Positions 10,793-22,930 of a DNA stretch of 64,000 nt are shown here, piece by piece (within the stretch, counting starts at the first letter, position 1; each line of letters starts with the position of its first letter). The notes beneath the pieces are model-generated. The model had not been told where the DNA came from. It ran no database searches and was given only the letters and a program-made list of their open reading frames with translations. The stretch spans positions 15,566,389 to 15,630,388 of the forward strand of contig NW_004624776.1 in the NCBI RefSeq assembly GCF_000247695.1, given 5' to 3'. The DNA comes from Heterocephalus glaber (taxonomy: Eukaryota; Chordata; Mammalia; Rodentia; Bathyergidae). Position numbers and translations under genes: made by a program.

Positions 10793-12547
10793 GTGAGTCA
10801 GTCAGCACATTATTGAGCGTCCTCCCTGAGGCAGGCTTTGTGGAAGCTGCCTGTAGGGCTCCTGGCTCTTCTGAGAAGCAGCCAAGCCAAGAGTGTTGGG
10901 GCAGGGGCACCTAGGTGACAGAGAAGCACACACAAAGTCTCCAATTCAGCTTGGGCCAGGAAAGATCTCTGTGGAGCCACAAGTGCACTCTTATCTGACC
11001 CAGGTGCAAGCCAGCTGTGTCACAGCCAGTCCACATACAAAGGCACCCTGCACACACAATGTGGCTGAATTGCCCATGGTGGCTGCAGAGTAAGAGGGGG
11101 AAACCTACAAGACTCACTGAAACAGATCAAGTGTTACTAAGAAAGAAAACAAATCTATTTTCTGTAACATAGATGAATCCTGGAGAATAAGATAACTTAA
11201 CATTTGGGGTTTGTTTTCATTTGTTTTGCCAATGAATAAGTATATTCTCCATATTTAAAATACTAAATAAATGCTTACATGAGTAAGTGTACAAATAAAT
11301 ACTCCTGAAAGATATAATCAAGGTGGATAGGTTGAAGCAAAGATCCTGTGAATGCTAGGATGACATTTTTGCTTTCAGATTAAGTTTAGTGTATTATAAA
11401 TGACTCACAGAAAGGTTTTAAAAGATGTTTGTCTGGGTCACTAAATGTTAATACCTACAGCATATAAGAAATTACCTTGCCTCAATTTTAAGCCATTATG
11501 CCACATTTACCTTGTGTGTCTACCATCTCATTAAGCCTGTGTGAAATGTATAATTACCATGCAGGTGAGCTAGCTTTACCAGTGTGTGCTTGAAAGTCTC
11601 ACACCACCTCCCCTGTGAGGTCCCCCAGGGCAGAACCACAGCATGCTCATCTTGCACACCCTACTCCCAGCCCACTGCCTGCAACAGGGCATGCATTCCA
11701 CGAAGAATCTCCAAATCAGTCATGGAGGATGTCCTAGTCACACACATTTAAGCTTCATCTAGGAAGGGAGAGTAAGCAGCTACCAGACACCATATTTTCT
11801 GGCCAATGCTTTCAGTTAAACCCCAACATCCCTTTCTATGGTTACTTTCTCAGGCTAATCCCAAACACTAGAGTCAGCCCCCTCTGATTCCAACTCAAAT
11901 AGTACTGGAGAGAAATTCCTATTATGCGATTGTTGAGGTCTTTGCCTCATGTCCAGAATGAGATCTGGATTTCTTTATGAACACAGAGAATGTTTGCTAT
12001 TCATGGTTAGAAAATTCCTTACAATAGCAATGCCACTAGGTGAGCAAACATATCCCACTGACTCCAAGGGAAGTGGAAAGGAAGGTGTGTAGAGCTGTCC
12101 CTGTATGTAAGTCTTCAAGCAACAGAAAGCTGTGACCCCTGAAAGCATACTAGCAGGTCCCCAACAATTGTCAGTGGAATTAACTTGGAGACACAGGTCA
12201 TGGTGGCAGCAAGAAGGGAGCAGAGGAAAAGGAGACAGGGTAAAAAAAAAGGGCCTTTGGTCTATGTCACAAGCACCAAGACCACATTTCAGCACAGACT
12301 TCAGGCTTGAAGGTCAAAGCAAGAGACTACATTCGATCAAACTTTGCTGCCTCCTTCAGTTCTTCCTCACAGAAATGATTTCACAGACAAATGCACTGGC
12401 ATGAAGTAACAGTCCGGTAACTTGTGTGTTATCTATGCCATGGCTCCTGACAGACCCGCATAACAATAGGACCTTAGAGTTTATTCCTAACACACAGACC
12501 TTATGAACATAAACACCCTCTATTGTTCATGGAGACTTTCAAGATAT
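10793..12547. other. Unique non-coding sequence
   Basis: No gene is recognised. The frame at 12132-12404 on the plus strand (90 codons) and its antisense partner match nothing I know. The segment may contain ancient fossil repeats that I cannot assign. Confidence 0.45.
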
Positions 12548-12725
12548 AGGTGCATATCACTTAATGACAGGGACATTGATTGAAAAATTCATTAAATGGT
12601 TTTCATCATTGTGTAGACATAACAGAATGTACAAACTAAGATAACTACACTAGGTGATAATATTTCATGGGAGCACCATGGTATATGAGTCTGTGGTTGA
12701 TCAAAAACAGCACATGACCATATTA
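12548..12725 (+). mobile_element. Old DNA-transposon MITE (Tigger/mariner-type), internally deleted
   Basis: The ends read 'gtgcatatcacttaatgaca ggg' and 'ttcatgggagcaccatgg', 'gtctgtggttgatcaaaaac', 'agcacatgacc'. These correspond to both ends of a common mammalian non-autonomous DNA transposon that begins near 'tcatgtgtcgcttaacgac'. The middle is deleted. The subfamily is not assigned. Confidence 0.55.
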
Positions 12726-12874
12726 TATCTCCTTATGCTATGCTGTCTCTTCCTGGAAGATAGAAGGGAAAAGCCAGCTTAGATATTGAGGGACAGATTT
12801 CCTCCTGCTACTGATATATGAGGAAGTCCCTGCCCTCTGCCTTCTCCACTGCCTGCTTCATATTATTTGTATTC

Positions 12875-13261
12875 TGTTTTAGTCACTTTCTCATAGCTCC
12901 TTCCCATAACTTAAAGGAGAAAGGTTTGTTTTGGCTTACAGTTTCCATGGATTCAGTCCATGGTCAGCTGGCTCCAAGGCAGGAATAGCATTGCAGGACA
13001 CCATGGTAGAAGAAAGCTGTTCACTACATGACAGTGAGGAAGCAGAGAGAGAAGGAAAGAGCTGGGGGCAAGAATACAGTACAGTATGCTAAGTCATGTC
13101 ACTATGGACCTGCCTCCAACCAGGCCACACCACCCAACAGCCCATTCAGCTATGGAACTCACCAAGGGATGAGTCCACTGATGAGTACAGTGATCCTATG
13201 ATCCAATCACCTTCTAAATACACAAGGCTTTAGGGAGACATTTTAGATTTGAACAATTACA
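12875..13261 (-). mobile_element. 3' LTR of a two-LTR MaLR element
   Basis: On the minus strand it begins TGTAATTGTTCAAATC at 13261 and ends near 'gtgactaaaaca' at 12875. It is immediately preceded, in sense orientation, by a 17-nt polypurine tract at 13262-13278. It shares segments with the LTRs at 14692-15008 and 57469-57831, for example 'agtcac' and 'acttaaaggag' with 'ggcttacagtttcc', read on the plus strand. Confidence 0.8.
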
Positions 13262-14691
13262 TTCTGTCCCTTTCTCCCACGAGACTCAGGTTCATCTCAT
13301 TCTGAAATGCATTTAGTGCGTCTTTAAGAGTCACCAAAGTCTTAATAGTTCCAGGATTGCTGAAAAGCCCAAATCCAAAGCCTTCTCTGAGACTCATAAC
13401 AAGCTCTTAGCTGTGAGTCCCTATGAAAATAAAAAGTTAAATATTTCCAATAGCACAGGGTGAATATTCCCATTACAAAAGGGAGGAAGAGGGGGATAGA
13501 AAGGAACTGGTCCAAAGGAAAACTGAAATCTAGCTGGGAAAAATTCAGTCTTGTAGTTCTGTTCCCATTACCTAGGGTCAGTTGTCGTGAGGTGTGAATT
13601 CCAAAGGCCTTGGCCAGTCCTGTCCCTGTGACATTGCCAGTTGCAGCCCTCACGGCCTCTCTTTCGGATGACTCCACTCACTGCCTGTGACTTTCCTCAG
13701 CAGATGTTCCATGCTCTTGCTATCTCCAACTTCCTGTGGTCTCCACTGCATTTTTGGCTTCACTCTCACAGCTTCACACACTACCCTTTCAGGGGCACAC
13801 CATCTGACCTCTTAGGGCCTTCTTCTGAAATCTGGATGTAAACCTCCATGACTCCCATAACTCTTACATTCAGCATTCCTATAAAACCAGCACCGAGTGA
13901 ATGATGCCATCTGCTCAAGTATTAGCCCCTTAAATCATGGTGGTAGAGGCTTCTGAGTGTCTGGATGGCTAAGCATGGTGAAGTAAGTCCCAGAAAACCA
14001 ATTCCCTGGATGACAGGGATTCTCTTCTCAAATGAAAGACTTACAGTTTTGCATCCTTGAGCCTATTACAAGTTGGGGTCTTGCTGGTATCTGAGGTACT
14101 CTCAAGGAATATTTCTTCTTGTGCCTGTACAAAATACTTGGCTTCTTTTTAATGCTAATCTTTTTAGAAACAGTGGTCTCCTCTGCTCCAACTTTGCAGG
14201 CCTTCCTTTCTGGTGAAACTGATAGTTTTCAAATCATTCAACTCTACCATTTCATCCTGATTCTTACTGTAGATCTGTCTAAAAGCAGACAGCAGTGCCC
14301 ATGTCACAACCTGAATGTTAAACTTCCTTGAAATTTCTTCTGCAACATTAATTTGTCCTCCACCCTTCATCCCAATCCCCTGCAGTTTTAGAACATGGGC
14401 AATATATAGACATAATTTGTGCCATATTGTAACATGCATGCCTATAGCACAATGGCTAATGGAATCCTTGCTCCTACCCGAAACTTCTGAGCCTGGCCTG
14501 TACTCTTTGCCTTCTTATCAGCATCCTGGTCTTCTAAGCTCCAACCAGAATTACCCCTCAAGCTCTGCTTACAGCATTCTGGGTCTCCTCTATCCTGCAT
14601 CTCCAAACCTTTTCAAACCCCTTCCACAAATCAGTTGCAAAGGCTTCTGAACCACATAGTCAGGTACAGGCACAGCAGCATCCCCACTCCC
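13262..14691 (-). mobile_element. MaLR internal region
   Basis: These 1.43 kb lie between two LTRs of the same family and orientation. They start after the 5' LTR at 14691 and end in the polypurine tract at 13262-13278. The length fits the roughly 1.5-kb internal region of MaLR elements, which are non-autonomous. It has no intact gag- or pol-like frame, and the open frames here (up to 111 codons on either strand) are incidental. The portion at about 14450-14691 recurs at 57156-57468, which independently supports a repeat origin. Confidence 0.75.
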
Positions 14692-15008
14692 TGTATCAAT
14701 TTTCTATTATCAGTCAGATTTCCCATCCTGAGACACAATACCAAGCATCTACAACTTAAAGGAGGAGAAACTTAATTTTGGTCACAGTTTTGGGGCCATC
14801 AGTCTCTAAGGCAGAGACATTATGATGTAGTGGAGTAAAGCCACTTAGTTTATAGCAGCCAGAAACAGAGCAAGGGAGCAGTGCCAGAGCAGAAGGGGCA
14901 AGGGAACTGATGTAGACCCCAAGGCCATTCTTCCATGACTCACCCAGACACCCTCAGAAGTATGATTCTCCAATTCCCCAGTGGATGCCAAAGCAAATCA
15001 AGTTCACA
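14692..15008 (-). mobile_element. 5' LTR of a two-LTR MaLR element
   Basis: On the plus strand it starts 'tgtatcaattttctattatc' and continues 'acttaaaggaggagaaactt' and 'ggtcacagttttggggccat', running to about 'caagttcaca'. It is strongly diverged from its partner at 12875-13261 and about 70 bp shorter, so the insertion is old. The right edge is approximate, and I could not identify a matching 5-bp target duplication. Confidence 0.65.
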
Positions 15009-18000
15009 CTCCACTCTGCCACACTGAGAATAGCAAATCTGTTCTTCCTACTACACCATTTCCTTCTTCCTGCTTAAGCTACTTAATAAAAACCAATAGT
15101 CCTACCATACTCGATGAAGTACCTCTCTAAATCTTTAGGTAAAATGCTGCCCAATTCATGGATTACTAGTAAAAAGCCAATTTGATCTTGAAACTTGATT
15201 AGTTGAAATTTTGTTCTTACAAGCTATAAGAATGGAATGACATATGGCTTTGATAAAAAGGAAATTGAAAAGGGGACATTTGGAACCTCTAGTGACAGCT
15301 CAAGTGAGGAATTCTGTGTATCCAAAGCAGGACTGAGGGAGACACAAACCAGCAGGACTCGGAACGGTTAAATGTGACAGGTGAAAAGAAGAGATGATGA
15401 CCTAAACATGCATGACTTCACAACATCATGGAGTCTTTACAGTTGCTCCAAATCCCTGGTTAGTGACAGCGTTCCTGGTGGTGAGGGCTGTGCTGTTCCC
15501 CAGAGAAAATGACTGCAGACATGTCTCTTGCTCCCCCAAATCCCACCACCACAAAATCTCATCTGGGAGAAGTAGTCCCTTAATGATCAGTCAAAATAGT
15601 TCTTCAGAATGTCCTCCAAAAATGTACAGTGTGTCATGGGGGAAAGAATTTAAAATTAGTAAAATCAATATTTAATTTGGACCTGACTGGGAAATGTGGA
15701 ATTAGCCATGGAGAATTGGGACTGTCACCAGGTGAGTGGGAAGAGTAGTCCTGCCTCCTGTGTTTGAGAAGACAGAATGGCTGGGCTCAGGGAATAAGTC
15801 AGGGTGGAAAGGCAGTGGCTTTGCCTGCCAATGCTGTGACCCAAGACACCGGCTACACAAATGTTTGATAGATGTTGTCCCCACCGCTGCTGTTTCCTTC
15901 TGGTTTACCTAGACTCTACGATTCAAACCCTTTTTGTTCATATAAGAATGTTTGAGGTAGGCAAAGCACACGGTTTTATGTGCACTCAAACTGCAAAGAC
16001 TCATGGGCCTGGGTGAGGAAGATACAAGCCAAGAACCACCAAGGCCCCAGCATAGAAGAACAAGGCAAGATGAATCTACTTATAAAGTGAGTTCTGCTTT
16101 GGCCCAAAGGAGAAGCCACTTTTGGTAGCCAGAGAGATATTTTGGAGGGTCTGATTATCATGTGGCCCATGAGACTGGTCGACACGAAGCACAATACAGC
16201 TTCAAAATTGATGAGTATGTGGGTAATGTTTCTAGAGTTGGAGAGCATGCTTTGTAGACTGGATGCATTTCTACATTCTACTACCATAGGCCATTCTCAC
16301 ACCCAAATTCTGTTGCAGGATTCAAGCCACCATGGCCTAGTCTCCTCCAGCAGCCAGAGTGGAAAATAGGCCTTACTTCAGAGGACCGGCTTGCAGTATA
16401 GGACCTGGATGATTTAGCAGGGGACCATGAGCCAGTGCTGAACAGAGGGAGCTGGCCTTCCTAGGGAGGCATAAAACTGATGTCCTGGCCTCCTATGGTT
16501 GCGAAAGCTCCCTAACAGCACAAGTCGGCCCAGGAAAGGTCTCAGGTGACTTGAGTTGGACGTGAGTTTGCTGCTCACTTCCAGGCCTCCGCTGTTTTGG
16601 AATGTTGCTATGCATTATTAAACAGCTGCCTCATCTCAGCCAAGAGGTGGTTGCGTTTCAATGGAGGGTGAAGTAATTCCTGTTTATATGTGCATTTGCA
16701 AAGAGCTTGGAACTCTTTGGCATGAAAAGCATCTCATAATACATCATTAATTATTTCTAACAGTAGTTGGGGAGAGATGAAGGCTATCTCACATATACAT
16801 ATACTTTGAAAAGTGATAGTCAACCAGAAACGATTTCTGATGGGCTCTGCTTTCATCCACTTGATTCGTGGGCAGCTGAGAATGTTACTGTAATGGTGAA
16901 ACAAATCTTAAGGTAATTTTGTGGAATGCGTATCTGATGAGACAAGACTCCCCTTCAAAAAATGTGAAGCCGAACAACCATCTATGTAGTTTGTTGCCTG
17001 GAACACTGAGAACCAGCATGCTGGAGAAGAATTTGTATTTTATTCAAGCATGTAGCTATTGTGGTCATCACGGGCTGGTAAGCCCAAGGGATTGTGAAAA
17101 TTGAGTTATTTCCTTCAGAATGCTGGCCAAAACATTATTGCTTAAACCTGGCACTCTCATACAAATCAAGAGCTATGTATTGCTTAATCACATATCATCT
17201 TTTGATAGCTCATTTTTTCAGAGGGGATAAAATGATTTCACAGGCAGCAGTCCCAGGTATTATTAAAATTGTTTTACAAATGGGGGAAACTAAAGCAAAG
17301 AAAAATTTAGTCATTTGCTCGGTATCTCGGCTGAGCCTCAGTAAACCTAAGAAACCATTTTGCCTCACTTTTCGTCTACTTGTCCCTTTAAAAGGACACA
17401 CACAGGCAAAACAGCTCCTTAACTTCATTTTGATGATTTCAAGTTTAAATAAATTCAAAAGTTCATTATGAAGTAACAAGGAAACAAAGAAAAATGAAAA
17501 CAGAGCCCACTAGCAAAAAAAAAAAAAAAGACTAAGCCTTGGATAAAATGTGACTGAAATTTTCTCCTTGAAATAAATAGAAAACAGTATTACAAAGAGA
17601 CATTTCTTTTGTTTAAATTTTTAAAATAATTTTACTATAAGACACATTACCAGTAATCGCCTTCAAAAAATTCATAATACTTCCCCTAGATTTGAATACA
17701 CTTCACCCATAATTCTTGGTAATAGGAACATTTCTTTTGGAGAGCAAGTCACTTAACTAGTTCTTTGAGGCTCCTAGCTTAAAAATGTCCTAATTCTGAT
17801 GTTTATGAATGCCTACTCAAAGCATCAATGTGCCTCGTCACTTTGATAAGGTTAGGAAAGGTACTTCTAAAGTCCTTCAAAAAAAAAAAATAAAGAAAGA
17901 TGGCCAAATCACTAGGGCCTTGCGTTTGCATCCCCTTTACAGTACAAGGAAAGGAATTAAACAAAACGCATAAGGGAAAACCACTTTTCTCCCATGCAAT

Positions 18001-18878
18001 TAACAAATGGTTAGTTTTGTATACATCTGTTAGGCTCCTTTCTTATCACATCTCTGTATCTCTAACCCTTGCCCACAACTCTGAAAGCTGCAATTTGAGA
18101 GTTCTCAAACTGAACTTGGGTTCAGGCCAACATACAAACTGTGTGTTTTCTTAGCAAACAACCCAGGGTGAATAATGTGTTGTCATTCTCTGACCTTACA
18201 AGAAGTTTGAATATAAGTAACAACTTTAGTCACCATTCAGAAATGGCAGCACTGAAGCAATTTATCCCTTGGCTAGGAGTCTTTCTTTCCTTGTCCAAGA
18301 GGGAGCAGTCTATTGCCTTGCACAGAGTAGGTGGGTGGATGCTCAGGACGCATTTATCATCTCATTTCCTAAACAAGACAGGCAGCAAAGGCCAAGGAAG
18401 GGGAGAGCTTGGAACACAGAAACCCTGGTTTTCTTCTGGTCCCCAAGCTCAGAAAAGCTGTGTGACCCTGGGCTTGGCCTTGCCCTTTTTGACCTTAATC
18501 TGTTAAAGGAAGAACATGACTTTGAAGGTCTTCTCTGGAAAGTCTAGGATTCAAAGAAATGAAATCAAAGTCTATTTGTTCCTTCAGGACAGCTCTGAAT
18601 CTGCCCATCTCCTTCAGGGCTCTGTTCGCTGCTGCTGCCCACATGCCAGACAGTGTCCTCCCTCTCCTGGAACCACCTCTCCCACACTCAAAGAACTCTG
18701 CTGTCCCTTCAGGACTTGTCCAGCCATTCACCACCTTTTGTCAGCGTCCCTGAGCATAGCGTCATGATGAGGGGGCACCTTGCCCCAGCTCATGGCTCAC
18801 AGCCTCAGGTGCTCTGCTAGCTGGTCCTAAGTCTTCCCCAGTCGACCAAGCAGCTGGTCCTGATTTCCAAAGACAATA
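15009..18878. other. Mostly unique sequence, no gene
   Basis: The segment contains a consensus-like donor string (CACCAG|GTGAGTGG at about 15730) without a paired acceptor. It also holds a short MIR-like 'tttacaaatgggggaaacta' segment at about 17270-17290, A-runs at 17515-17530 and 17880-17890, and a candidate regulatory block at 16560-16900 (see findings). Open frames of up to 125 codons show no family features. Confidence 0.5.
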
Positions 18879-18879
18879 A

Positions 18880-19045
18880 TGATAATGGCAACCACTTAGA
18901 CTAGGTCACACTTTAACTTACAGCTGCTCTAAAGGGAGGTGCTACCATGCACATACCAGTCATGGAACCAAGATGGAAAGATGTCAACTTGCCCAAGATC
19001 TCCAGCATCAATAAGTAAAGGGCTGGAAAGTGAATTCAGGAGCTT
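18880..19045 (+). repeat. MIR-type SINE
   Basis: The order 'gataatggcaaccacttaga', 'acttgcccaagatctccagc' and 'aagggctggaaagtgaattc' follows the MIR consensus order (acttgcccaaggtcac, ggcagagctgggattcga). This is an ancient fossil. Confidence 0.6.
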
Positions 19046-19099
19046 CTTGGAAGATGGGCTCATGCTGTCTACTGCCTCTTTGTTGGACCTTCCGCATGC

Positions 19100-19295
19100 C
19101 TCCAAGCCCTGAACCCCTCTGCCTGCAGCCCACGAGGTTACTCAGCACCAGGACCACTTAGCTGGCTCTTCTAATTCCACACCATCTGCTCCTGCAGCCA
19201 CCTGCACCCTGGGCTCACCCCACTCTTCTCACATGATAAAGGCTCTAGGAATCCACACTAGATATTAAGTGGCTATTTGTTGAATGAATAAAGGT
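19100..19295 (+). repeat. L2 3' end fragment
   Basis: CT-rich sequence ends in 'ggctatttgttgaatgaata aagg', the diagnostic terminal motif of L2/MIR 3' ends. The 5' extent is uncertain. Confidence 0.5.
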
Positions 19296-19395
19296 ATGAG
19301 GATTTAGTTTCATTTAATTTTGGGTGTGCTTTTGGGGGTGAGGGGAAGACATCCCAAAGATATTGTAAACTTGCTTAAGGGAGTACACCAGACTT

Positions 19396-19437
19396 GTGTG
19401 CACGTGTGTGTATGTGTGTGCACACGTGTGCGTGTGA
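19396..19437. repeat. Imperfect (GT)n microsatellite
   Basis: An alternating GT tract is interrupted by 'gcacgtg' and 'cacacgtg' segments. A 68-codon frame across it is a repeat artefact. Confidence 0.8.
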
Positions 19438-19439
19438 TT

Positions 19440-22400
19440 TTTCTGGAAATATTAACCACTCAAATTAAGTTGAAACAGTTCCACTCTGACAGAATCATAA
19501 CTAGAATACTCAGATTGAATACTTGATGGGATGTTACATAGAAAAGACAACAATGGCTTCTGGGAAACACTGATTCATGAAATTTGTGCAGGTATTATCA
19601 CTTGTTTCCAGGAAAAATAAATAAAAAGTCAGTGTTAACAGATTTTAGCCAATGGGTTTAGCCTATTACTGTTCTCAGAGAATTCATATTTACACCCTGT
19701 GCTTTTGTGACTATGTGTGCCTTTGTGATTCTATCCTTGCTCAGGTTGGTTGGTGATACCATCCATTTTCTCTTTTCTTTTTCAGATAGTATATTATTCT
19801 TCCCTAGGGTTGGCTATATTCCTCCTACTTCTTTTTGTTTCTCAAAGTTCTCACTCAATCCAATGGCATTCTGTGGACGTTCTTGCCATGAAACAGTGAC
19901 AGTCTGGATTTACCTGTAATTCCTCTTTTCTGTGTTCTCATATACACACCTCTACCTCCCTGTGTAACATCTGCACTTAAAGGCAGAGGCAACTTCAACC
20001 ATTATCATTCTGATAGATCTACTCCACCAAATCTTTGTTAAACAAAATCAGGTCTTCAAGAAAAAAAAAAGCAAAAAGTAAGATTGGAAGTATTTAACTT
20101 ATCTAGGTAGAGATTATGTAAAAGGAGATTAACCAGGAATACTTTATTGACAAAGCTGCGTAATGAGTGCACAATGGTGATTTGTCTATTGACAAATGAG
20201 AACAGAAAACTGAAATATTAAGCAAAGGTAATAAAAACCTGGTTTAGAAAGCAGGAGACAGTCATCATCTAAACATGGGCACATCTATTTAGAATGTTCC
20301 TGTCTTGGTAGATGTCTCATGTGGGTGTTAGCACAGTGAGGATGGATCTCCTTCCATTTTGCTATAAAAGCTTGTAGTGCCTGTTGTAAGCAAATTCAAG
20401 AGTCGACAATGGCTGTCCTCCAAGCCAAGCATCCAGGAGGCAGATGGCAGGCCAGGAAGTCTCCACAGCTGCTGGCAGGGAGTCCTGTCAGTGGTGTGTG
20501 GCAACAAAGCTAACATGAGAAAGCCAGCTGTCTTCATCGTGCCAGCCTGAGTTTGGTATCCTCTTCTGGAAAGGATGAATGCAGCTAGGGCCAGGACACT
20601 CCCATCAGATTCCAGGTGTAGGTACTGATTTGTACACAGGACCCACTCAGAAAAACAACTCCCATCCTATGCTGAGTCTCCTTCCAAAGGAATTAGCCAT
20701 GTTGGTAAAATAAGTTCACAGCGTACCCAGAATATTCTGGTAGTGGATCTGCCATGACCTCCTTTCAGTAAGGAATTATTAACTATGAGACTTAAAGAAG
20801 TAAAAGATAATTTGGATTTGTTGCCACCCAGCATTAATATTGTATCCATGAGGCAATCATCAGATCATGGAACAGACTTTTACTGCTCTTTTCTTCAGTT
20901 TTCCTTCCTTCCCGCTTAAGCCTGGGCAAAGCTCAAAAAGCTGACAACCATATCATATCTCCTATGCCATCTGAGAGAAAACTTAAAAACCAATTGCAAA
21001 ATCAGAATTGGCTTAATGTACTTCCTAGAAGCATGGCTCAGCATTTTATATCCTTAGGTTTAAAATGGTCCTTTTCTGTATCGATGCCAGATATATAGTT
21101 GTGATCACAACAGGCTTCATCCAATTCATCTATTCAGCCAGGAGCATAAGGCTGTCTGAATCAGGTGTGAAAATATTGAAATAGTCCCATGCTGGCTGGT
21201 AAGTAGCCACTGACCCTAGTCAACTGACCCTTCCCAACTGAGGCCCTCTTCTGGGAACCCCAAGTTCCCAACAGAGAGGCCTCCAGGTACCTGCCTCAGC
21301 ACTCTGACTTGTATCTATGCCAGCTGGTTGGCAATTGGTGCCATACTGATTGACAGATATTTCCCCTTTTACAGTAGGCTGTATCTAAGTTACTGTCTTC
21401 ACAGTGCTGGCTCTGCATCTGCAGGAGTATCAGCACCTACCTCCTAGAACAAAGAGGGTTAATGTTTTGGGGGTAAATGTTTTCAAAAGGAAAAGTTATT
21501 AGAGGGAGCATACATAAGGGATGAGGGGACACTACTATATTTATAGAGATTTTGAGGAAAACTCTTGGAGCTCGGGTGCTTCTTACACAATGTTCTATAC
21601 TACAGTCAGATGAAAGGACTTCATCTCAGTGTGAAAAAAAAGGCATAGGATAGCAAAATTGGCACAATTTCAAAGCTTCAATGATGTGCACAGATGGTGT
21701 CACATAAAGTACCAGAACACTCCGTCAGGTCAAGTGCTGGTAATCAGAGCAAGAATCAAGATCTGCCTTTTCAAAGGCCAATTCCAGCTGGCTAGGGTGA
21801 ACAGAAGATAGCAAAGAAAAGTACAAGCAAAAGGAATAAAGTTTAGGTTTTCTATGAAGGTGACAGCAGTGTGGAGAGCTCAGCCCATCTGCTGCTCCAC
21901 ATTGTGGACAAATTCCAGGGCTGAATGGGTCTGAGCCCATGAAAGCAGCTATCTCGATGTTCGTGACCAACAAACAGGCAGAGAACATTTCTCATTTGAG
22001 GAAGTGGCAAAGCCAAGTGCAACTGTCTCTTGAATGCACATGGCATGTGTGGTCTCTCTTAGAGATCAGCCATCTCTTGTCCCATGTCAAGAGACCCTTT
22101 CTGGGTATAAAAGAACAAAAGAGACTTTCTCGCCTTTCCTTGCTGTCAAAGTTCATAACTGAGGTTGAGCTCAGAGAGGAACAGTCAGTACAGCCAGTGT
22201 TCTCGGGTCTCATTCCCCCACGTAGTCACTACAACTAATTGGTACAACCAAGAGTTTCTGCCCAAACTGTCAATAAGCAGTGTACAACTGACTCCCTGTG
22301 TTCATAGCTTCCACCTTCACGAATGCAACTCACCATGGATTGAACATACCAGGGGGAAAATATTTCAACTGTACTAAACACATGCAGGCTTTTCTTTCCT

Positions 22401-22596
22401 GAACAATGCAGTATAACAACTATTTAGATAACATTTACATTGCATTAGGTATTATAAATAAACTAGATATGATTTAAAGTCTATGGAAAGATATGCATAG
22501 GCAATATACAAACTCCATTCTATTTTATAGAAGGGACTTGTGCACCTGCATATGGCAGAAATCACAGACTTTAAACCAGACAATGTGCAGACTGAG
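19440..22596. other. Unique non-coding sequence
   Basis: No gene or strong repeat is recognised. The open frames at 21725-22377 overlap on both strands and have no homology I know. Several purine- or A-rich runs are present (for example 20059-20069). Confidence 0.45.
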
Positions 22597-22930
22597 TGTG
22601 ATGGCTAATCTTGGCGATCCATGTAACTGGATTGAGAGATACCTAGCAAACTAGGATTGCGTACTTCCGGGTGTGTCTGGGTGGCTGATGGAGACATAAC
22701 CTTGGAGATCATATTTAGTCCTTGGCCCCTTCTTCTCAGGCTCTTTCCCTGATTTCTGCTTCCTGGATGCTACAAGAACAGCTTTTCTGTGCCTTGATCT
22801 TCCATGGACTGAAACCAGCAGGCCCACCATAGACTGAAACTTCTGAAAGTGGGGGCCAAAATAACTCTTCCCTCCTTTTAGTTGTATATATTAGGTAGTA
22901 TGTCCCAGTGATGAAAAGCTGACTAATTCA
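22597..22930 (+). mobile_element. ERVL/MaLR-like solo LTR
   Basis: It starts TGTGATGGCTAATCTTGGCG and continues 'ctggattgagagatacctag' and 'gggtgtgtctgggtggctga'. It contains 'ccatagactgaaacttctga' and ends 'gaaaagctgactaattca'. The layout matches other MaLR-type LTRs in the window. The left flank CTGAG and right flank CAGAG are a possible 5-bp duplication with one change. Confidence 0.7.

Noticed and set aside
14315..14650. 111-codon plus-strand open frame
   Set aside because: Lies antisense within the MaLR internal region, so it is a by-product of the repeat.
15700..15760. Exon ending at the CACCAG|GTGAGTGG donor
   Set aside because: The donor is good, but no acceptor or credible start and open frame lies upstream.
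16074..16369. Processed pseudogene suggested by overlapping frames on both strands
   Set aside because: I could not match any frame to a known protein, and no poly(A) tail or flanking duplication is visible.
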